Source: Heliomicrobium undosum (lineage in GTDB: Bacteria > Bacillota > Desulfitobacteriia > Heliobacteriales > Heliobacteriaceae). From it: a stretch of DNA of 64,000 nucleotides. The position numbers and the translations under genes are program-made. The notes beneath the pieces are model-generated. The model was given only the letters and a program-made list of their open reading frames with translations. It did not search any database and had not been told where the DNA came from. Where the stretch lies: contig NZ_WXEY01000016.1 of assembly GCF_009877425.1 (NCBI RefSeq), positions 16,331 to 80,330 on the forward strand, read 5' to 3'. Every line of letters starts with the position of its first letter. Within the stretch, counting starts at the first letter, position 1. Positions 1 to 9,060 of the stretch are shown here, in pieces.

Positions 1-43
1 CCTTCAACGAAGCGAAATGCAAGGGTTGAGGGGTTGAGATCGC

Positions 44-490
44 ATGTATCAACCGAGCGATATGCATCTGGAATGTTGTCAAAGCATCTGGAAATTACAC
101 TACTACACCAGCCTGATGTGCCATGAACCCTGCCCCTATCGCAGACGCCTCTTGCTGCGACAGATCCAGGGCGTGACGCAAGGCCTTGCTGCTTTGGTCA
201 GCGCAGTCTGTTCGAACCGAGTCCCATCTGCCACGCCCCATCCCGACAATCAGATCCATCAGACGGTAATCCCCAAGCGGGAGTTGGGCAGGTATGACGG
301 AAGAAACGGCGCTCCTGCCTATGTGGCGGTCAATACCATCGTCTACGATGTCACGAACGATCCGGCGTGGGCGGCAGGAAGCCATTTCGGACTCACGGCG
401 GGCCGAGACCTGTCCGGGCAGTACAGCGCATGTCACGGAGGTCAGCCAATCTTGGAAAAGCTGCCCGTGGCGGGGCGTTTGGGCGGCTGA
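44..490 (+). CDS. cytochrome b5-like heme-binding domain protein
   Basis: The last 70 or so residues (about 80-148) read as a compact cytochrome b5 domain of the short bacterial type: RYDGRNGAPAYVAVN, then VVYDVT-like IVYDVTNDPAW, then GSHFGLTAGRDL and CHGGQPILEKLPVAGRL. In this family the conserved histidines (here in GSHFG and CHGG) are the expected heme ligands. The N-terminal half (Cys/His/Tyr-rich, CCQSIWKLHYYTSLM) resembles the helical leader region such proteins often carry. The probable role is electron transfer or heme/ligand binding; the partner is unknown. It runs convergently toward the antiporter gene with a 10-base gap. The start is uncertain: a second ATG lies 18 bases downstream. 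The open frame on the opposite strand has no family features. Confidence 0.75.
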   Translation: MYQPSDMHLECCQSIWKLHYYTSLMCHEPCPYRRRLLLRQIQGVTQGLAALVSAVCSNRVPSATPHPDNQIHQTVIPKRELGRYDGRNGAPAYVAVNTIVYDVTNDPAWAAGSHFGLTAGRDLSGQYSACHGGQPILEKLPVAGRLGG

Positions 491-500
491 CATCGCCTTC

Positions 501-1712
501 TTAAGCGCTTTCGCTCTCCTCCCCCTTCTCCATGGTGACCCCCAGTTTCCGCACCAACCCGCCTACCGTCAGCCCCTGCACGACCAGCGAAAACAGCACG
601 ACCCCAAAAGTCATGACCAATACCTCCTGCCGTCCCGCGTACCCGACCGGCAAAGTCAGCGCCAGGGCAATCGAAAGGGAGCCTTTCAAGCCGCCCCAAT
701 TCAGCAGGTGCAGCCACCGCGCCGGCACCTGCGCCACGCCGCCGACCAGATAGACTGCCACAGCCCGGGCGATCAGCACCACCAGAACCGCCCCCACAAT
801 CCAGGGCAGCACCAGGATCTCTCGCGTCACCTCCAGGCCAACCAGAATGAAGACCATGGCATTGGCGATCAACGTGACCGTATCCAAAAAGACAGCGACG
901 CTGTCTTTCGTCTTCTGGCTCATCCCCACCTGGGCGCCGTAATTGCCGACGATCAGCCCGGCCACGACAACGGCGATCACCCCGGACACATGAAAAGCCT
1001 CGGCGCCAAAATAGGCCCCGTAAAAGGCGGTCAGCACAAAGGCATTCTCCAAGGGGTAATCGTCATAGAATCGCGTCAGCGTCGACAGGACCAGACCGAC
1101 GAGCGCCCCCACCGCGATCCCGCCGGCGATGACTTTGACGAACATCCCGGCGACACCTAGCACCCCGGCGCCGGCCATGGCCGAAAGACCGAGCGTCAGA
1201 TTGAACAAGACGATGGCCACTCCGTCATTGAAGAGACTCTCGCCTTCCATGATGACGGACAACCGCTTGTCGACGCCCAGGCTCTTGAAGATCGAAAGCA
1301 CTGACACGGGATCGGTCGCGCTCATCAGCGCCCCGAACAACAGGGCCAACTCCAGGGGCAACCCCAATCCGTAATACCCCAACAGGCCCACCACGCCGTA
1401 GGTCACCAGCGTCCCAACGCCCGCCAGCGCCAGAATCGGCCGCTTATGTTCCTGCAACTCCCGAAAGTTTAACTTAAAGGCCGCCTCGCCGATCAGCACC
1501 GGCAGGAAGATCGAAACGACGATGGTGACGAAGACCTGATCTTCCGTAAAAAAGTGCTTCAACTCGGGAAAGAACCCAAAGTCGGCCAGTCCAATGCCTA
1601 GCCCGACCAGCACCAGCGCGATCGGGTAGGGCTTTTTCGTTTTGTAAGCAAAGGCCGTCGAGAGAATGGCCACGGCGAACAGTAGGAAGGCCAATTCTGT
1701 TGTGTGGATCAA
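501..1712 (-). CDS. CPA1-family Na+(K+)/H+ antiporter (NhaP type)
   Basis: This is a 403-residue integral membrane protein with about 12 hydrophobic segments. It carries the CPA1 signature: SATDPVSVLSIFKSLGV followed by EGESLFNDGVAIVLF, whose Asn-Asp pair is the ion-binding site of electroneutral Na+/H+ exchangers. It would exchange cytoplasmic Na+ or K+ for protons in pH and salt homeostasis. It starts with TTG, placed nine bases after a GGAGG ribosome site, and lacks the long cytoplasmic C-terminal regulatory tail of larger family members. It is transcribed alone. The cation specificity cannot be read from the sequence. Confidence 0.88.
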   Translation of the reverse strand: MIHTTELAFLLFAVAILSTAFAYKTKKPYPIALVLVGLGIGLADFGFFPELKHFFTEDQVFVTIVVSIFLPVLIGEAAFKLNFRELQEHKRPILALAGVGTLVTYGVVGLLGYYGLGLPLELALLFGALMSATDPVSVLSIFKSLGVDKRLSVIMEGESLFNDGVAIVLFNLTLGLSAMAGAGVLGVAGMFVKVIAGGIAVGALVGLVLSTLTRFYDDYPLENAFVLTAFYGAYFGAEAFHVSGVIAVVVAGLIVGNYGAQVGMSQKTKDSVAVFLDTVTLIANAMVFILVGLEVTREILVLPWIVGAVLVVLIARAVAVYLVGGVAQVPARWLHLLNWGGLKGSLSIALALTLPVGYAGRQEVLVMTFGVVLFSLVVQGLTVGGLVRKLGVTMEKGEESESA

Positions 1713-1953
1713 GGGGGGCGTCCTCCTTCGCTTTATGAGCCGCTCATTGCAACCGCATCGTCATTCTATTCTTTCAATTTGTTCTATCTTTTTTTCGCTA
1801 TCTCCTTTTTCTGCCATAGATTCCTACCGGGTTTTCCCTTCCCACGCCCTAGCCGAGTGTGAACAACTGAAGGCGATCATGCAACCGGCCCGACCGTCTG
1901 CCCGGCACACTCGACCTGAGCCCCACTCTTTTCGAAATTCTTCTCTCGTGACG

Positions 1954-1983
1954 AAAAAATCATCCCCAGTTTCTGGGGATGAT
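1954..1983 (-). terminator. intrinsic terminator of the glycosyltransferase-MFS operon
   Basis: On the minus strand an 11-base stem ATCATCCCCAG with a three-base loop is followed by a run of six T. It begins only eight bases past the MFS stop codon. Confidence 0.88.
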
Positions 1984-1991
1984 CTGCTGCT

Positions 1992-3224
1992 TCAGGCAAC
2001 GGTGACCTCTTGCAAAATGACCTTATCATATTTTCTTGTTGTGAAGTAACATAATAACCCCACCAGCAGCATCAGTATCCCGGCGCAAACCATCCAATTG
2101 TTGACGCCGATGATCTCCGACACTGGCCCCGCGATAAACATGCCGATCGGCGCGGCAAAACTCATTACGCTGGTGACGAGCGATATTACTTTCCCCAGGT
2201 TTTCCTGCGGTATCGTTTTCTGAATGTAGGCGGTAAAGGGGATATGAGAACACATCCCCGTTGTGCCCATGATAAAAACGATGATACAAAACAGCCAAAA
2301 TGCGCCTGCCGGAACCAAGCCGCCGATCAAGGCACACAGGCCCAAGGCAAAAACGCCGAGGGAGATCATGAGAAACTGCCGCTGTAACCCTCCTGTCACG
2401 GTGATGACCAATGCGGCGATGAACATTCCGCTCGAAAAAAGCATTTGAACGATTCCATTGTGCCAAGCCGTACCATGAAAATACACGTTCACCATGAGGG
2501 GCAACAGCGTTCCCAAGGGCACAAAGACAATCGTGGAAAGCAGGATGGGGAGCGCTACACCCATCAGCGCTGGATTTGCCTTGAGCGCATCGATGCCCTG
2601 TTTCAACTCTACGAAGACGTTCCGCTTGTCACGGGCGGACAGGCTCGGTTTCGGAACGTTGATGGAGGAAAGGGTGAGCAGGGCCAAAGCGGCGCCGAAG
2701 ACATCGACAAGCATCACGTACTGCAGGGTTGACATGGTCATCAAAAATGCGCCCATCATCGGCCCGGCCATCGAAGCGGCGGATGTGACCATCTGTCCCC
2801 ACCCGCCTGCCTTTGTCAGTTCGCTCTCGGGAACCAGTAGCGGGATGGCCGCTTGCATGGCGGGTTTATGAAAGGTTTCCCCGACAGCGCGGATGAACAA
2901 AATGGCGTACATGAACAGCATCGACGGAACACCGAAAATGAAGGATGCGCCGAGGAGCAGACTGGAAAGTGCTACCGCGCTGTCCGCGGCGATCATGATC
3001 GTCTTGCGATCGTACCGGTCAATCCAGACGCCTGCAAAGGGGCCGATCACCGCCTGCGGCAACAAGCCGACGACGCTGGCGATGGTCAGCGCCAGGGCGG
3101 AGCCCGTTTGCACCGTGATCCACCAAAGGATCGAAAACTGCACCGCCTGGGAACTTACAATCGAAATCGCCTGACCGGCATACATGGTGAAAAAAGACTT
3201 TTTCCACGCGCTCGCCCTATCCAC
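1992..3224 (-). CDS. MFS transporter, probable drug/macrolide-type exporter
   Basis: This 410-residue protein has about 12 predicted membrane segments and the MFS loop 2-3 signature (GPFAGVWIDRYDRKTIMI). The overall pattern (QAISIVSSQAVQFSILWW near the N-terminus) resembles the MefA/MFS_3 subgroup of macrolide and multidrug exporters. The GTG start directly abuts the stop codon of the upstream glycosyltransferase gene, so the two are translationally coupled. Paired with a sugar transferase and a divergent TetR regulator, a role in export or detoxification of a hydrophobic small molecule is likely. The substrate is unknown. Confidence 0.85.
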   Translation of the reverse strand: MDRASAWKKSFFTMYAGQAISIVSSQAVQFSILWWITVQTGSALALTIASVVGLLPQAVIGPFAGVWIDRYDRKTIMIAADSAVALSSLLLGASFIFGVPSMLFMYAILFIRAVGETFHKPAMQAAIPLLVPESELTKAGGWGQMVTSAASMAGPMMGAFLMTMSTLQYVMLVDVFGAALALLTLSSINVPKPSLSARDKRNVFVELKQGIDALKANPALMGVALPILLSTIVFVPLGTLLPLMVNVYFHGTAWHNGIVQMLFSSGMFIAALVITVTGGLQRQFLMISLGVFALGLCALIGGLVPAGAFWLFCIIVFIMGTTGMCSHIPFTAYIQKTIPQENLGKVISLVTSVMSFAAPIGMFIAGPVSEIIGVNNWMVCAGILMLLVGLLCYFTTRKYDKVILQEVTVA

Positions 3225-4478
3225 TTAGGCCTTCCTTTCCAGACAATCAACGATCACTTTCGCACAATCGCGCGCCCCGTTTTCTGTCCCCATATGGGTT
3301 GCCAGCGCCTTTGCGCTTGCAATGACGTGATCGTTGTGGACAAAACGAATGGCCTCGGCCAGGTTGTCGGCGGTCAGTTTTTTGACGGGAATCGGCTTGG
3401 CGCCTACACCCAGATCATGGGCGCGATGAGCCCAGGCAAACTGATCGTTGGCAAAGGGAACAATGATGCTCGGCGCACCGGCTCTGAATCCGGCTGCTGT
3501 TGTTCCGGCGCCGCCGTGATGACAGACGGCCGACACCTGTTCAAACAACCAGGAATGGGGGATGCTGTCCACCGCGAATATATGGTCCGGCAGATGCGGC
3601 AATTCGCCCATGCCGCATAGGATGCCGCGCCTGCCGCTTTTCGCGAGCGCTTCAATCACCAGCGTGGACATGGTGTCTTTCTCATCCATATCAAAGACAC
3701 TGCCGAAGCCGATATACACCGGCTTTTCTCCGGCCTGCAAAAAACGCGTCAATGCCTCGGAAGGCTGATAGTCTGTGGGCTCCTCGACAAACCAATAGCC
3801 GCTTTGGTGAATGTGTGAATTCCAGTCGCTGGGTCGGGGGAAGACAAAGTTGCTGCAGGAGATCACCGCAGGATGCCGCCTGTCGGTGTGCCGTTCAAAA
3901 GGACAGCCAAATTGATGGGGTATAGCGCCAAACTGTTCTTTCCAAAAGCCTTTGACCGCGTCCTTCGAGGCTAACCACAGCATTCCTTGCAGCATCGAAT
4001 AGCTGAAGGCGTTGATGATCCGGTTCGACTTCATCCGTCCATACATAACGACAGAGGTCTGCTCCCCTGTTTTGTGCATCGGGAAGGGCGAAGCGAGGAC
4101 AGCAGGGATGCCTAACTTTTCAGCGGCAAAGTAACCCATCGTCACTCCGGGGTGATAGACGATGCATTCGCTTCCCTCACAGGCGGAATAGAATTCCTGG
4201 GCCATATAGATCCCATACTTTTTCATCTTGTTAAAGGCGAGCAGCATCTTCAGCGGATTGTCCGCCCCTTGGGCTTGCTTCAGCATGGCCTTGTCGACGT
4301 TGAGCGATTCAAAATCCGCCTGGATGGGATAAAAATCGATGCCGTAACTGCGTATGAAGCTTTCAAAACTCCGAATCCCTGTGATGCGCACATCTTTTCC
4401 CAGTTTTTTCAGTTCCAAGGCCAGCGCAATATAGGGTTGAAAATCACCGCGAGAGCCGGAACAAAGAATCGTAATCAT
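3225..4478 (-). CDS. UGT/MGT-like glycosyltransferase
   Basis: This 417-residue protein has a GT-B fold. The N-terminus (ITILCSGSRGDFQPYIALALELKKLG) is typical of the family 1/28 sterol- and macrolide-glucosyltransferase group. The C-terminal nucleotide-sugar pocket is clear: VSAVCHHGGAGTTAAGFRAG, then PSIIVPFANDQFAWAHRA. It should transfer a sugar from a UDP- or TDP-donor to a lipophilic acceptor such as an antibiotic, sterol-like lipid or polyketide. It is first in a two-gene operon with the MFS exporter, and AGGAG precedes the ATG. The acceptor is not predictable. Resistance by glycosylation plus efflux is one reading and lipid decoration another. Confidence 0.85.
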   Translation of the reverse strand: MITILCSGSRGDFQPYIALALELKKLGKDVRITGIRSFESFIRSYGIDFYPIQADFESLNVDKAMLKQAQGADNPLKMLLAFNKMKKYGIYMAQEFYSACEGSECIVYHPGVTMGYFAAEKLGIPAVLASPFPMHKTGEQTSVVMYGRMKSNRIINAFSYSMLQGMLWLASKDAVKGFWKEQFGAIPHQFGCPFERHTDRRHPAVISCSNFVFPRPSDWNSHIHQSGYWFVEEPTDYQPSEALTRFLQAGEKPVYIGFGSVFDMDEKDTMSTLVIEALAKSGRRGILCGMGELPHLPDHIFAVDSIPHSWLFEQVSAVCHHGGAGTTAAGFRAGAPSIIVPFANDQFAWAHRAHDLGVGAKPIPVKKLTADNLAEAIRFVHNDHVIASAKALATHMGTENGARDCAKVIVDCLERKA

Positions 4479-4505
4479 TTTTCCACGCTCCTCTTGTATT
4501 GACCA

Positions 4506-4554
4506 ACAACGTGTTGTACATTGATAGTCTAGCGGTGTTGCCCTGAAGCATCAA
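4506..4554 (-). promoter_or_regulatory. promoter and TetR-type operator of the glycosyltransferase operon
   Basis: On the minus strand TTGATG (4549-4554) and TAGACT (4526-4531) are separated by exactly 17 bases. Just downstream, near the expected transcription start, lies a perfect 12-base palindrome ACAACGTGTTGT (4506-4517), a good candidate operator for the divergent TetR gene. Confidence 0.55.
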
Positions 4555-4646
4555 CCAACAATGCCATGGCAAGTGTCGGATGTTCAGAGGACGAGAGATG
4601 AATCGACATAAAGAACGGCTTCAAGACATGTTCAGGAGTTGAAAAA

Positions 4647-5216
4647 ATGAACAAACAACCGGAAGCGACGGCGCAGACCCGGCAAAACCTCATCGATGCC
4701 TTTTGGTCCCTCTACGGCGAAAAGAGAATTGAGAAAATCACCGTTAAAGAAATCACCGCGAGAGCCGGCTATAACCGGGGAACCTTTTACGAGTATTTCC
4801 AAGACGTCTATGATGTGCTGGCGCAAATTGAACAGTCCCTGATCCCGTCGATGGATGAATTGCCGCCCATCACCATGCAGAATCAACAAATGGGCATGCC
4901 CCTCGACCTATTCCTGAATCTCTATGAACAAAACAGCAAATACTACGCCGTTCTGCTGGGCGACAAGGGCGACCCGGCTTTTGCCAGCATGCTGAAAAAT
5001 GCTACAAAGCCTGCCATCAAGCAGGCTTTGGCTGAAACACATGATATTGACCCCATCGAATTGGACTTCATTCTGGAGTATGTGCTTTCCGCCATGATCG
5101 GCATCATGAGTTACTGGTATCGGCGGGACAAAGCGCTGCCGGCAGAGGACTTGATTGGGCTCATGCATGACCTGATGGAGAACGGCGTGACGAAGCGGTT
5201 GTCAAAGCCACAATAA
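4647..5216 (+). CDS. TetR/AcrR-family transcriptional regulator
   Basis: This 189-residue protein has an N-terminal helix-turn-helix typical of TetR (about residues 10-57: LIDAFWSLYGEKRIEKITVK, then ITARAGYNRGTFYEYFQDV). A helical ligand-binding domain follows. It is divergent from the glycosyltransferase-MFS operon, with a palindromic site between them. This is the usual layout for a ligand-released repressor of an efflux operon. The inducer is unknown. A strong terminator follows within five bases. Confidence 0.87.
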   Translation: MNKQPEATAQTRQNLIDAFWSLYGEKRIEKITVKEITARAGYNRGTFYEYFQDVYDVLAQIEQSLIPSMDELPPITMQNQQMGMPLDLFLNLYEQNSKYYAVLLGDKGDPAFASMLKNATKPAIKQALAETHDIDPIELDFILEYVLSAMIGIMSYWYRRDKALPAEDLIGLMHDLMENGVTKRLSKPQ

Positions 5217-5220
5217 AATT

Positions 5221-5267
5221 GCCCCCTATGGCAGCGTCAAATGCTGCCGTAGGGGGCGCGTTTTTTT
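5221..5267 (+). terminator. strong intrinsic terminator after tetR-like gene
   Basis: GCCCCCTATGGCAGC pairs with GCTGCCGTAGGGGGC around a seven-base loop, followed by GCG and seven T. Confidence 0.93.
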
Positions 5268-5324
5268 CTGTCTGTTTGCGGAGGCAGTCTAGGCCTCCTT
5301 GGTATGCGCTGTGAAGGAACGACG

Positions 5325-5597
5325 TTACACGGGTTGTCTTGAAAGGGTGCGGATTTTCACTTCGTGCTCCCCGATAATCGCTGCTATGGACCTTTGGTCT
5401 TCCTGCATATCGTCTATCTTGCGATGGAGCGTTTGGAGCATCCCCATGACGTCTTCTTCCTCGTTGCGTTCCAAGCGATCAAAGCGACGATTGACTTCTT
5501 GCTTGAGTGACTTTATTTCTTCGCGCATTCCTTGTAGACCGGCCTGAAAATCCCTTAGTTCCCGCAGCATCTGGTTTTGAAACTCGTTGTCGTTCAC
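5325..5597 (-). CDS. small coiled-coil protein, paralogue 1
   Basis: This is a 90-residue charged helical protein with heptad-like spacing (MREEIKSLKQEVNRRFDRLE) and the ending IIGEHEVKIRTLSRQPV. I chose the GTG at 5597, preceded by GGAGAGGGG, because two related genes in the window (at 43.9-44.2 kb and 25.8-26.0 kb) begin with the same NDNEFQN residues, also at a GTG. No known domain is recognised. The two relatives sit beside cas6 between CRISPR arrays; this one does not. It is probably a cytoplasmic oligomer. The function is unknown. Confidence 0.65.
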   Translation of the reverse strand: MNDNEFQNQMLRELRDFQAGLQGMREEIKSLKQEVNRRFDRLERNEEEDVMGMLQTLHRKIDDMQEDQRSIAAIIGEHEVKIRTLSRQPV

Positions 5598-5832
5598 GCT
5601 AAGCCCCTCTCCATGATCTGCTGTTTGGCTTGTCTTTAGTATGTCAGGTTTTGATAAGGGCAAGCATCAAGTTTATGGCGCTTACAGCCACGCAGCCGCC
5701 TATACATTGAAGGGCTATCGCAGGGCTTGTTATCTTGCCAACCGACAAAAATGTTGTCTATCGTTCGAATGGTTTAGGGACGACGATCTTTTTCACTTAA
5801 GTTACTTGCATAATCTCTGAATTTAGGGGTAC

Positions 5833-6927
5833 ATGCCTGCTATGAAAAAAGCCATCGTTGCTGCTGGCGCCGTCTTCATCGCTCTGTCCGTCGGTACTTA
5901 TGTTTTCGCCAACGGCACTATGATCCAGGATCGCTTTATCACCGAGAATCTACCGAATCAGCAGATCGATTTGCAAAGCAGCGATTTGTCCGAATATCCA
6001 TCACCAGATGGAACGAAGCGCGTTGTGCTTCAAATATCGCAGGTTGACCCGATATCGGGACATTTGATGTTGGTTCCAGAAATTCGATGGAGTGACGGCG
6101 CCAAGCAAAGGCTGGATATCTCTTTTCTTGATATGAATGAGGAACGTGAACGACAGCCGCATGCAATCTGGTTATCGGATGATAAGGTCTTACTCGGCGG
6201 CAAGCTTATCTTTGACACTCGCACAAAGGAAACCGTATCGATCACCGACAGATTGTCCGACCTGGAGGGAGCGACGGCCTGGACGTACCGGGTCAATCCC
6301 TCGAAAAACAAACTCGCGCTCATTGGCAAATATCCGAACAGCGCGAAGAAAGTGATCCGGGTTATCGATCTGAACACGATGAGCGCTGCCGATGTTTATC
6401 AATACAACGAGGCCAAAATGGAACCGCAGGGCGTTGTGCCGGCTCTCGCCTGGGACGAACACGATCGAATTTACTTCGATACGTTCCAAGGGGAAAAACC
6501 CGTGGTCTTGCAACTTGAAAAAGGGAATGTCCGCCTTTTCAAAGAAAACGCCGCTACCCCGCAAGGATCTCCGGATGGGAAATATCTCGCTGTCTTTCCC
6601 ACGTCGAATTACTACAGCAAGAAAGACACAGCTTCGCCAGAAACAAAAATCATCGATCTGCACACCGGGAAGGAAGTCGGTTCCGCGTCTTTCCTCGGAA
6701 GAACGATTTGGTCGAAAGACAATGCGTATATCGGCGTTCAGGGCATGAACGAGATGAAAGTCTGGAAGGTGAAGCCCGACGGAACTTTGGATACAAAACT
6801 GGAAAAAACCGTTCTGCCGGATAATCTGACTTCAGTGTTTTTTGATGGACATTTCTTGAAGTATAATACGGTGGAGAACACCGGAAAAGATGTGAAAAGG
6901 AACGCTGTCAGCATTCCCTTGAATTAA
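5833..6927 (+). CDS. exported or membrane-anchored propeller-like protein
   Basis: This 364-residue protein has an N-terminal hydrophobic stretch after Lys-Lys (KKAIVAAGAVFIALSVGTYVF), which is a signal peptide or a single anchor. The remainder is beta-rich with repeated blades of the TolB/WD-like type (SPDGTKRVVLQIS, LSDDKVLLGGKLIFDTRT, SPDGKYLAVFP, WSKDNAYIGVQG). The real start may be the ATG at 5842, which spaces better from TAGGGG. No catalytic residues are recognised. A sensor or scaffold role outside the membrane is possible. It is monocistronic, with a terminator 67 bases downstream. Confidence 0.6.
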   Translation: MPAMKKAIVAAGAVFIALSVGTYVFANGTMIQDRFITENLPNQQIDLQSSDLSEYPSPDGTKRVVLQISQVDPISGHLMLVPEIRWSDGAKQRLDISFLDMNEERERQPHAIWLSDDKVLLGGKLIFDTRTKETVSITDRLSDLEGATAWTYRVNPSKNKLALIGKYPNSAKKVIRVIDLNTMSAADVYQYNEAKMEPQGVVPALAWDEHDRIYFDTFQGEKPVVLQLEKGNVRLFKENAATPQGSPDGKYLAVFPTSNYYSKKDTASPETKIIDLHTGKEVGSASFLGRTIWSKDNAYIGVQGMNEMKVWKVKPDGTLDTKLEKTVLPDNLTSVFFDGHFLKYNTVENTGKDVKRNAVSIPLN

Positions 6928-6993
6928 GTCGGGGATTCGCGGAGGAACTCTTCTGTGTGAAACAAATCGGTCAGATTGATTCCTGATAGGCAA

Positions 6994-7036
6994 AAACGAT
7001 GCCGGAGAACTTTTGGTTCCTGGCATCGTTTCTTTT
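6994..7036 (+). terminator. intrinsic terminator
   Basis: AAACGATGCC pairs with GGCATCGTTT around an 18-base loop, followed by a T-rich tail. The same ten-base stem recurs in a hairpin at 43783-43816. Confidence 0.7.
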
Positions 7037-7068
7037 ATGTAGCGATGAATATCATCAGATTTCGTGTT

Positions 7069-9060
7069 CTAGGCGATCGTAGTGACCCTCATTTTTTGCT
7101 TTTTCGGCTCACCGCTGTATCTTGCTGCTAGCCGATCGAGCCGCTGGTGGCGACGTCTTCGACGAAACTGACCAAGCGGTTGCCGGTGTGTTGCCCCAAT
7201 TCGACGAGGATAATGTCCGGCAGACCAGCTTGTTGCCGCTCTCGGACGGACGCAGAACCGCCAGATGGGTATAGGGGCAGCAACTCCAGCAGCATCTTCA
7301 TGATTCGTCACTCCGTAACACTGATTCACCCATTGTTCAATATCCTGTTTCGCGGCCCCCTCGCCGATCCGTTGTTGCAGCGTCAACAACTGGGGCAAGC
7401 CGGGCAACGGGAGGGCGTGCAGTTCATAGGCGCTGACGGCCACGCTGCCGCTGATGCAGCGAAAGGCCATATCGACGGCCTTGCAGTTGAGCAGTGCCGA
7501 CAGAGTCGCCGGTGTGATCTCTACGTCGCGGTCGGGATAGATCATGTTCAGATGGTTTTCGACCACCGCCGCGCCGTAGGCGTCAATAAAGGATTGGGGC
7601 ATCACCGCCGCCAGCAGCCGGCGGTTTTGTTCTTTTGCCGTCGTCCGGTGGACGAGGACGCATTCGCGCTGGACCTTCAAAAAGGTCTGCCCCGGCTCGA
7701 CGCGGATAAAGGGCACATGGTTGCGCTTGGTGGCGCTGAAGGAAAAGCCAGCGTCGGTAACTGCTTCGGACCAGACGATGGGATAGGCGTCGTCAAGCCG
7801 GTTTTGCAGCAATTGATCCTTGTGGCGGTTCCAGACGAGGGGTCCCGTCGACACGTTGTAGCCCAGGTGGGAGAGCCGCGTCGGCATCGCCTTGAGGTGA
7901 CGGAAAAAAGCCGCCTGTTCGGGATGGCGCGGGAGAATCCAGGGCGCCTCCCCTTCGATGGTAAAGCGGCCCACCGGTTGGACATGGGCCGTTTGGATGG
8001 AACGGGGCGTGATTTCGGAGACCTCCACCTCGGCGCTTTGCTTGGACCGGACAAAGACGGACAAGGCGGTCTCCTGCAAGACATCATCAAAGACGCCCTC
8101 CCGGTCGGCCACAAAGTCGATCACGGCCGGACGGGCCTCCCGGAACAAGAGCGCACGCAAGGCCTTGAAATACTGGCCGCCGAGAAAAGACGTAGGGGTG
8201 ACGTAGGCGACCATGCCCTCCTTTGTGGTGAGACGCAGGGCCAGGTCGGTGAAGAGGCCGTAGAGATTGGCGTGGCCGTAGAGGGAACGGGCGTAGGCTT
8301 TTCGCATCGCCCCGTCGAGGCGGACCCGCCCATAGGGCGGGTTGCCGATCACCAGATCGTAGCGCCTTTTGGGAAGCGCGGTGAGCGAATCGACGGTCTT
8401 CACAAGATTGGGTGGACGGCAACCGGCCTGGGTGCACAGGGGGAGCAGCACGATATCGAGCATCACCTGGGACATCCAGCCGGCAAAGGGGTCGATCTCC
8501 TGCCCCGCCAACCGCTCGGCGATGATGGTCAACTTTTCGCGCGGCTCACCTGCGATGTGTTGCAGCATCCGGGCGGCCACAGGCGCCAGAAAGGCCCCGC
8601 CGCCGCAAGCCGGGTCGATGATCGTGCCGCGCGTCCAGTCAAAACCGGTCTGTTCCGTCAGATCGAGCAGACGGTTTACCAGCGACGGCGGCGTATAGTA
8701 GGCGCCGAGGGAGGAACGCTGCGCTTCGGGCAGCATGGCTGTATAGACGGTTCCCACCAGATAGCCGCTTTCCAGGGGATCATGGCGCTCGGCGAGATGT
8801 TCGCCCATCTGCTGGGCCAGCGTTTGGGCCGACCGTTCCAGGGGCGGCAGGGTGACGGGCACGGGGCGGATCGGCGCGGATGGACCGAGCCTGGAGGCGG
8901 TTAGATTCCAGTAGGTGTTGAGCAGGGCAAAGCAAAAAGACCAGGCAACGGAAAGCCGTTCCTGGTCTTTGTACATTTCTGCCAGACCTCGGGCCATTGC
9001 CTTGCCGGATGTGAAGTGAGTGATGAGTTGGATGTGAAGGTTCGTGGATTGAGTGTGCAA
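7069..9060 (-). CDS. Eco57I/BsuBI-like N6-adenine DNA methyltransferase
   Basis: This 663-residue protein is of the class I N6-adenine methyltransferase family. It has SSLGAYYTPPSLVNRLLDL, then IIDPACGGGAFL (SAM-binding motif I), then DLVIGNPPYGRV (catalytic NPPY motif). A target-recognition-like C-terminal half follows. TTG is the likely start, six bases after GGAGG. The last 80 or so residues of the frame (after NQCYGVTNHE) are Arg-rich and look non-native. In another frame the same DNA encodes a restriction-enzyme remnant, so the original C-terminus has probably been fused or shifted. It would methylate adenine in its target site. With the nuclease broken it may now act as an orphan methylase. 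Confidence 0.8.
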   Translation of the reverse strand: MHTQSTNLHIQLITHFTSGKAMARGLAEMYKDQERLSVAWSFCFALLNTYWNLTASRLGPSAPIRPVPVTLPPLERSAQTLAQQMGEHLAERHDPLESGYLVGTVYTAMLPEAQRSSLGAYYTPPSLVNRLLDLTEQTGFDWTRGTIIDPACGGGAFLAPVAARMLQHIAGEPREKLTIIAERLAGQEIDPFAGWMSQVMLDIVLLPLCTQAGCRPPNLVKTVDSLTALPKRRYDLVIGNPPYGRVRLDGAMRKAYARSLYGHANLYGLFTDLALRLTTKEGMVAYVTPTSFLGGQYFKALRALLFREARPAVIDFVADREGVFDDVLQETALSVFVRSKQSAEVEVSEITPRSIQTAHVQPVGRFTIEGEAPWILPRHPEQAAFFRHLKAMPTRLSHLGYNVSTGPLVWNRHKDQLLQNRLDDAYPIVWSEAVTDAGFSFSATKRNHVPFIRVEPGQTFLKVQRECVLVHRTTAKEQNRRLLAAVMPQSFIDAYGAAVVENHLNMIYPDRDVEITPATLSALLNCKAVDMAFRCISGSVAVSAYELHALPLPGLPQLLTLQQRIGEGAAKQDIEQWVNQCYGVTNHEDAAGVAAPIPIWRFCVRPRAATSWSAGHYPRRIGATHRQPLGQFRRRRRHQRLDRLAARYSGEPKKQKMRVTTIA
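7128..7301 (-). pseudogene. remnant of a BsuBI/PstI-type restriction endonuclease
   Basis: A 57-codon frame overlaps the methylase 3' end. It begins at ATG 7301 and reads GLPDIILVELGQHTGNRLVS, then FVEDVATSGSIG, before a stop. As I recall the family, the pattern LPDIILxDLG...FVExVATxG matches the catalytic part of BsuBI/PstI nucleases, which pair with this kind of methylase. Family members are around 300 residues, so both ends are missing. After the stop, another frame continues with EPKKQK, like the usual Arg/Lys-rich helix that follows. The assignment comes from memory of the family pattern. Confidence 0.5.

Noticed and set aside
95..493. Minus-strand frame opposite the cytochrome b5 gene
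   Set aside because: The plus strand has a clear cytochrome b5 domain. The minus frame has no recognised feature.
7147..8904. A 585-codon open frame opposite the DNA methylase
   Set aside because: It is the shadow of the methylase, which has SAM and NPPY motifs; the antisense frame has none.
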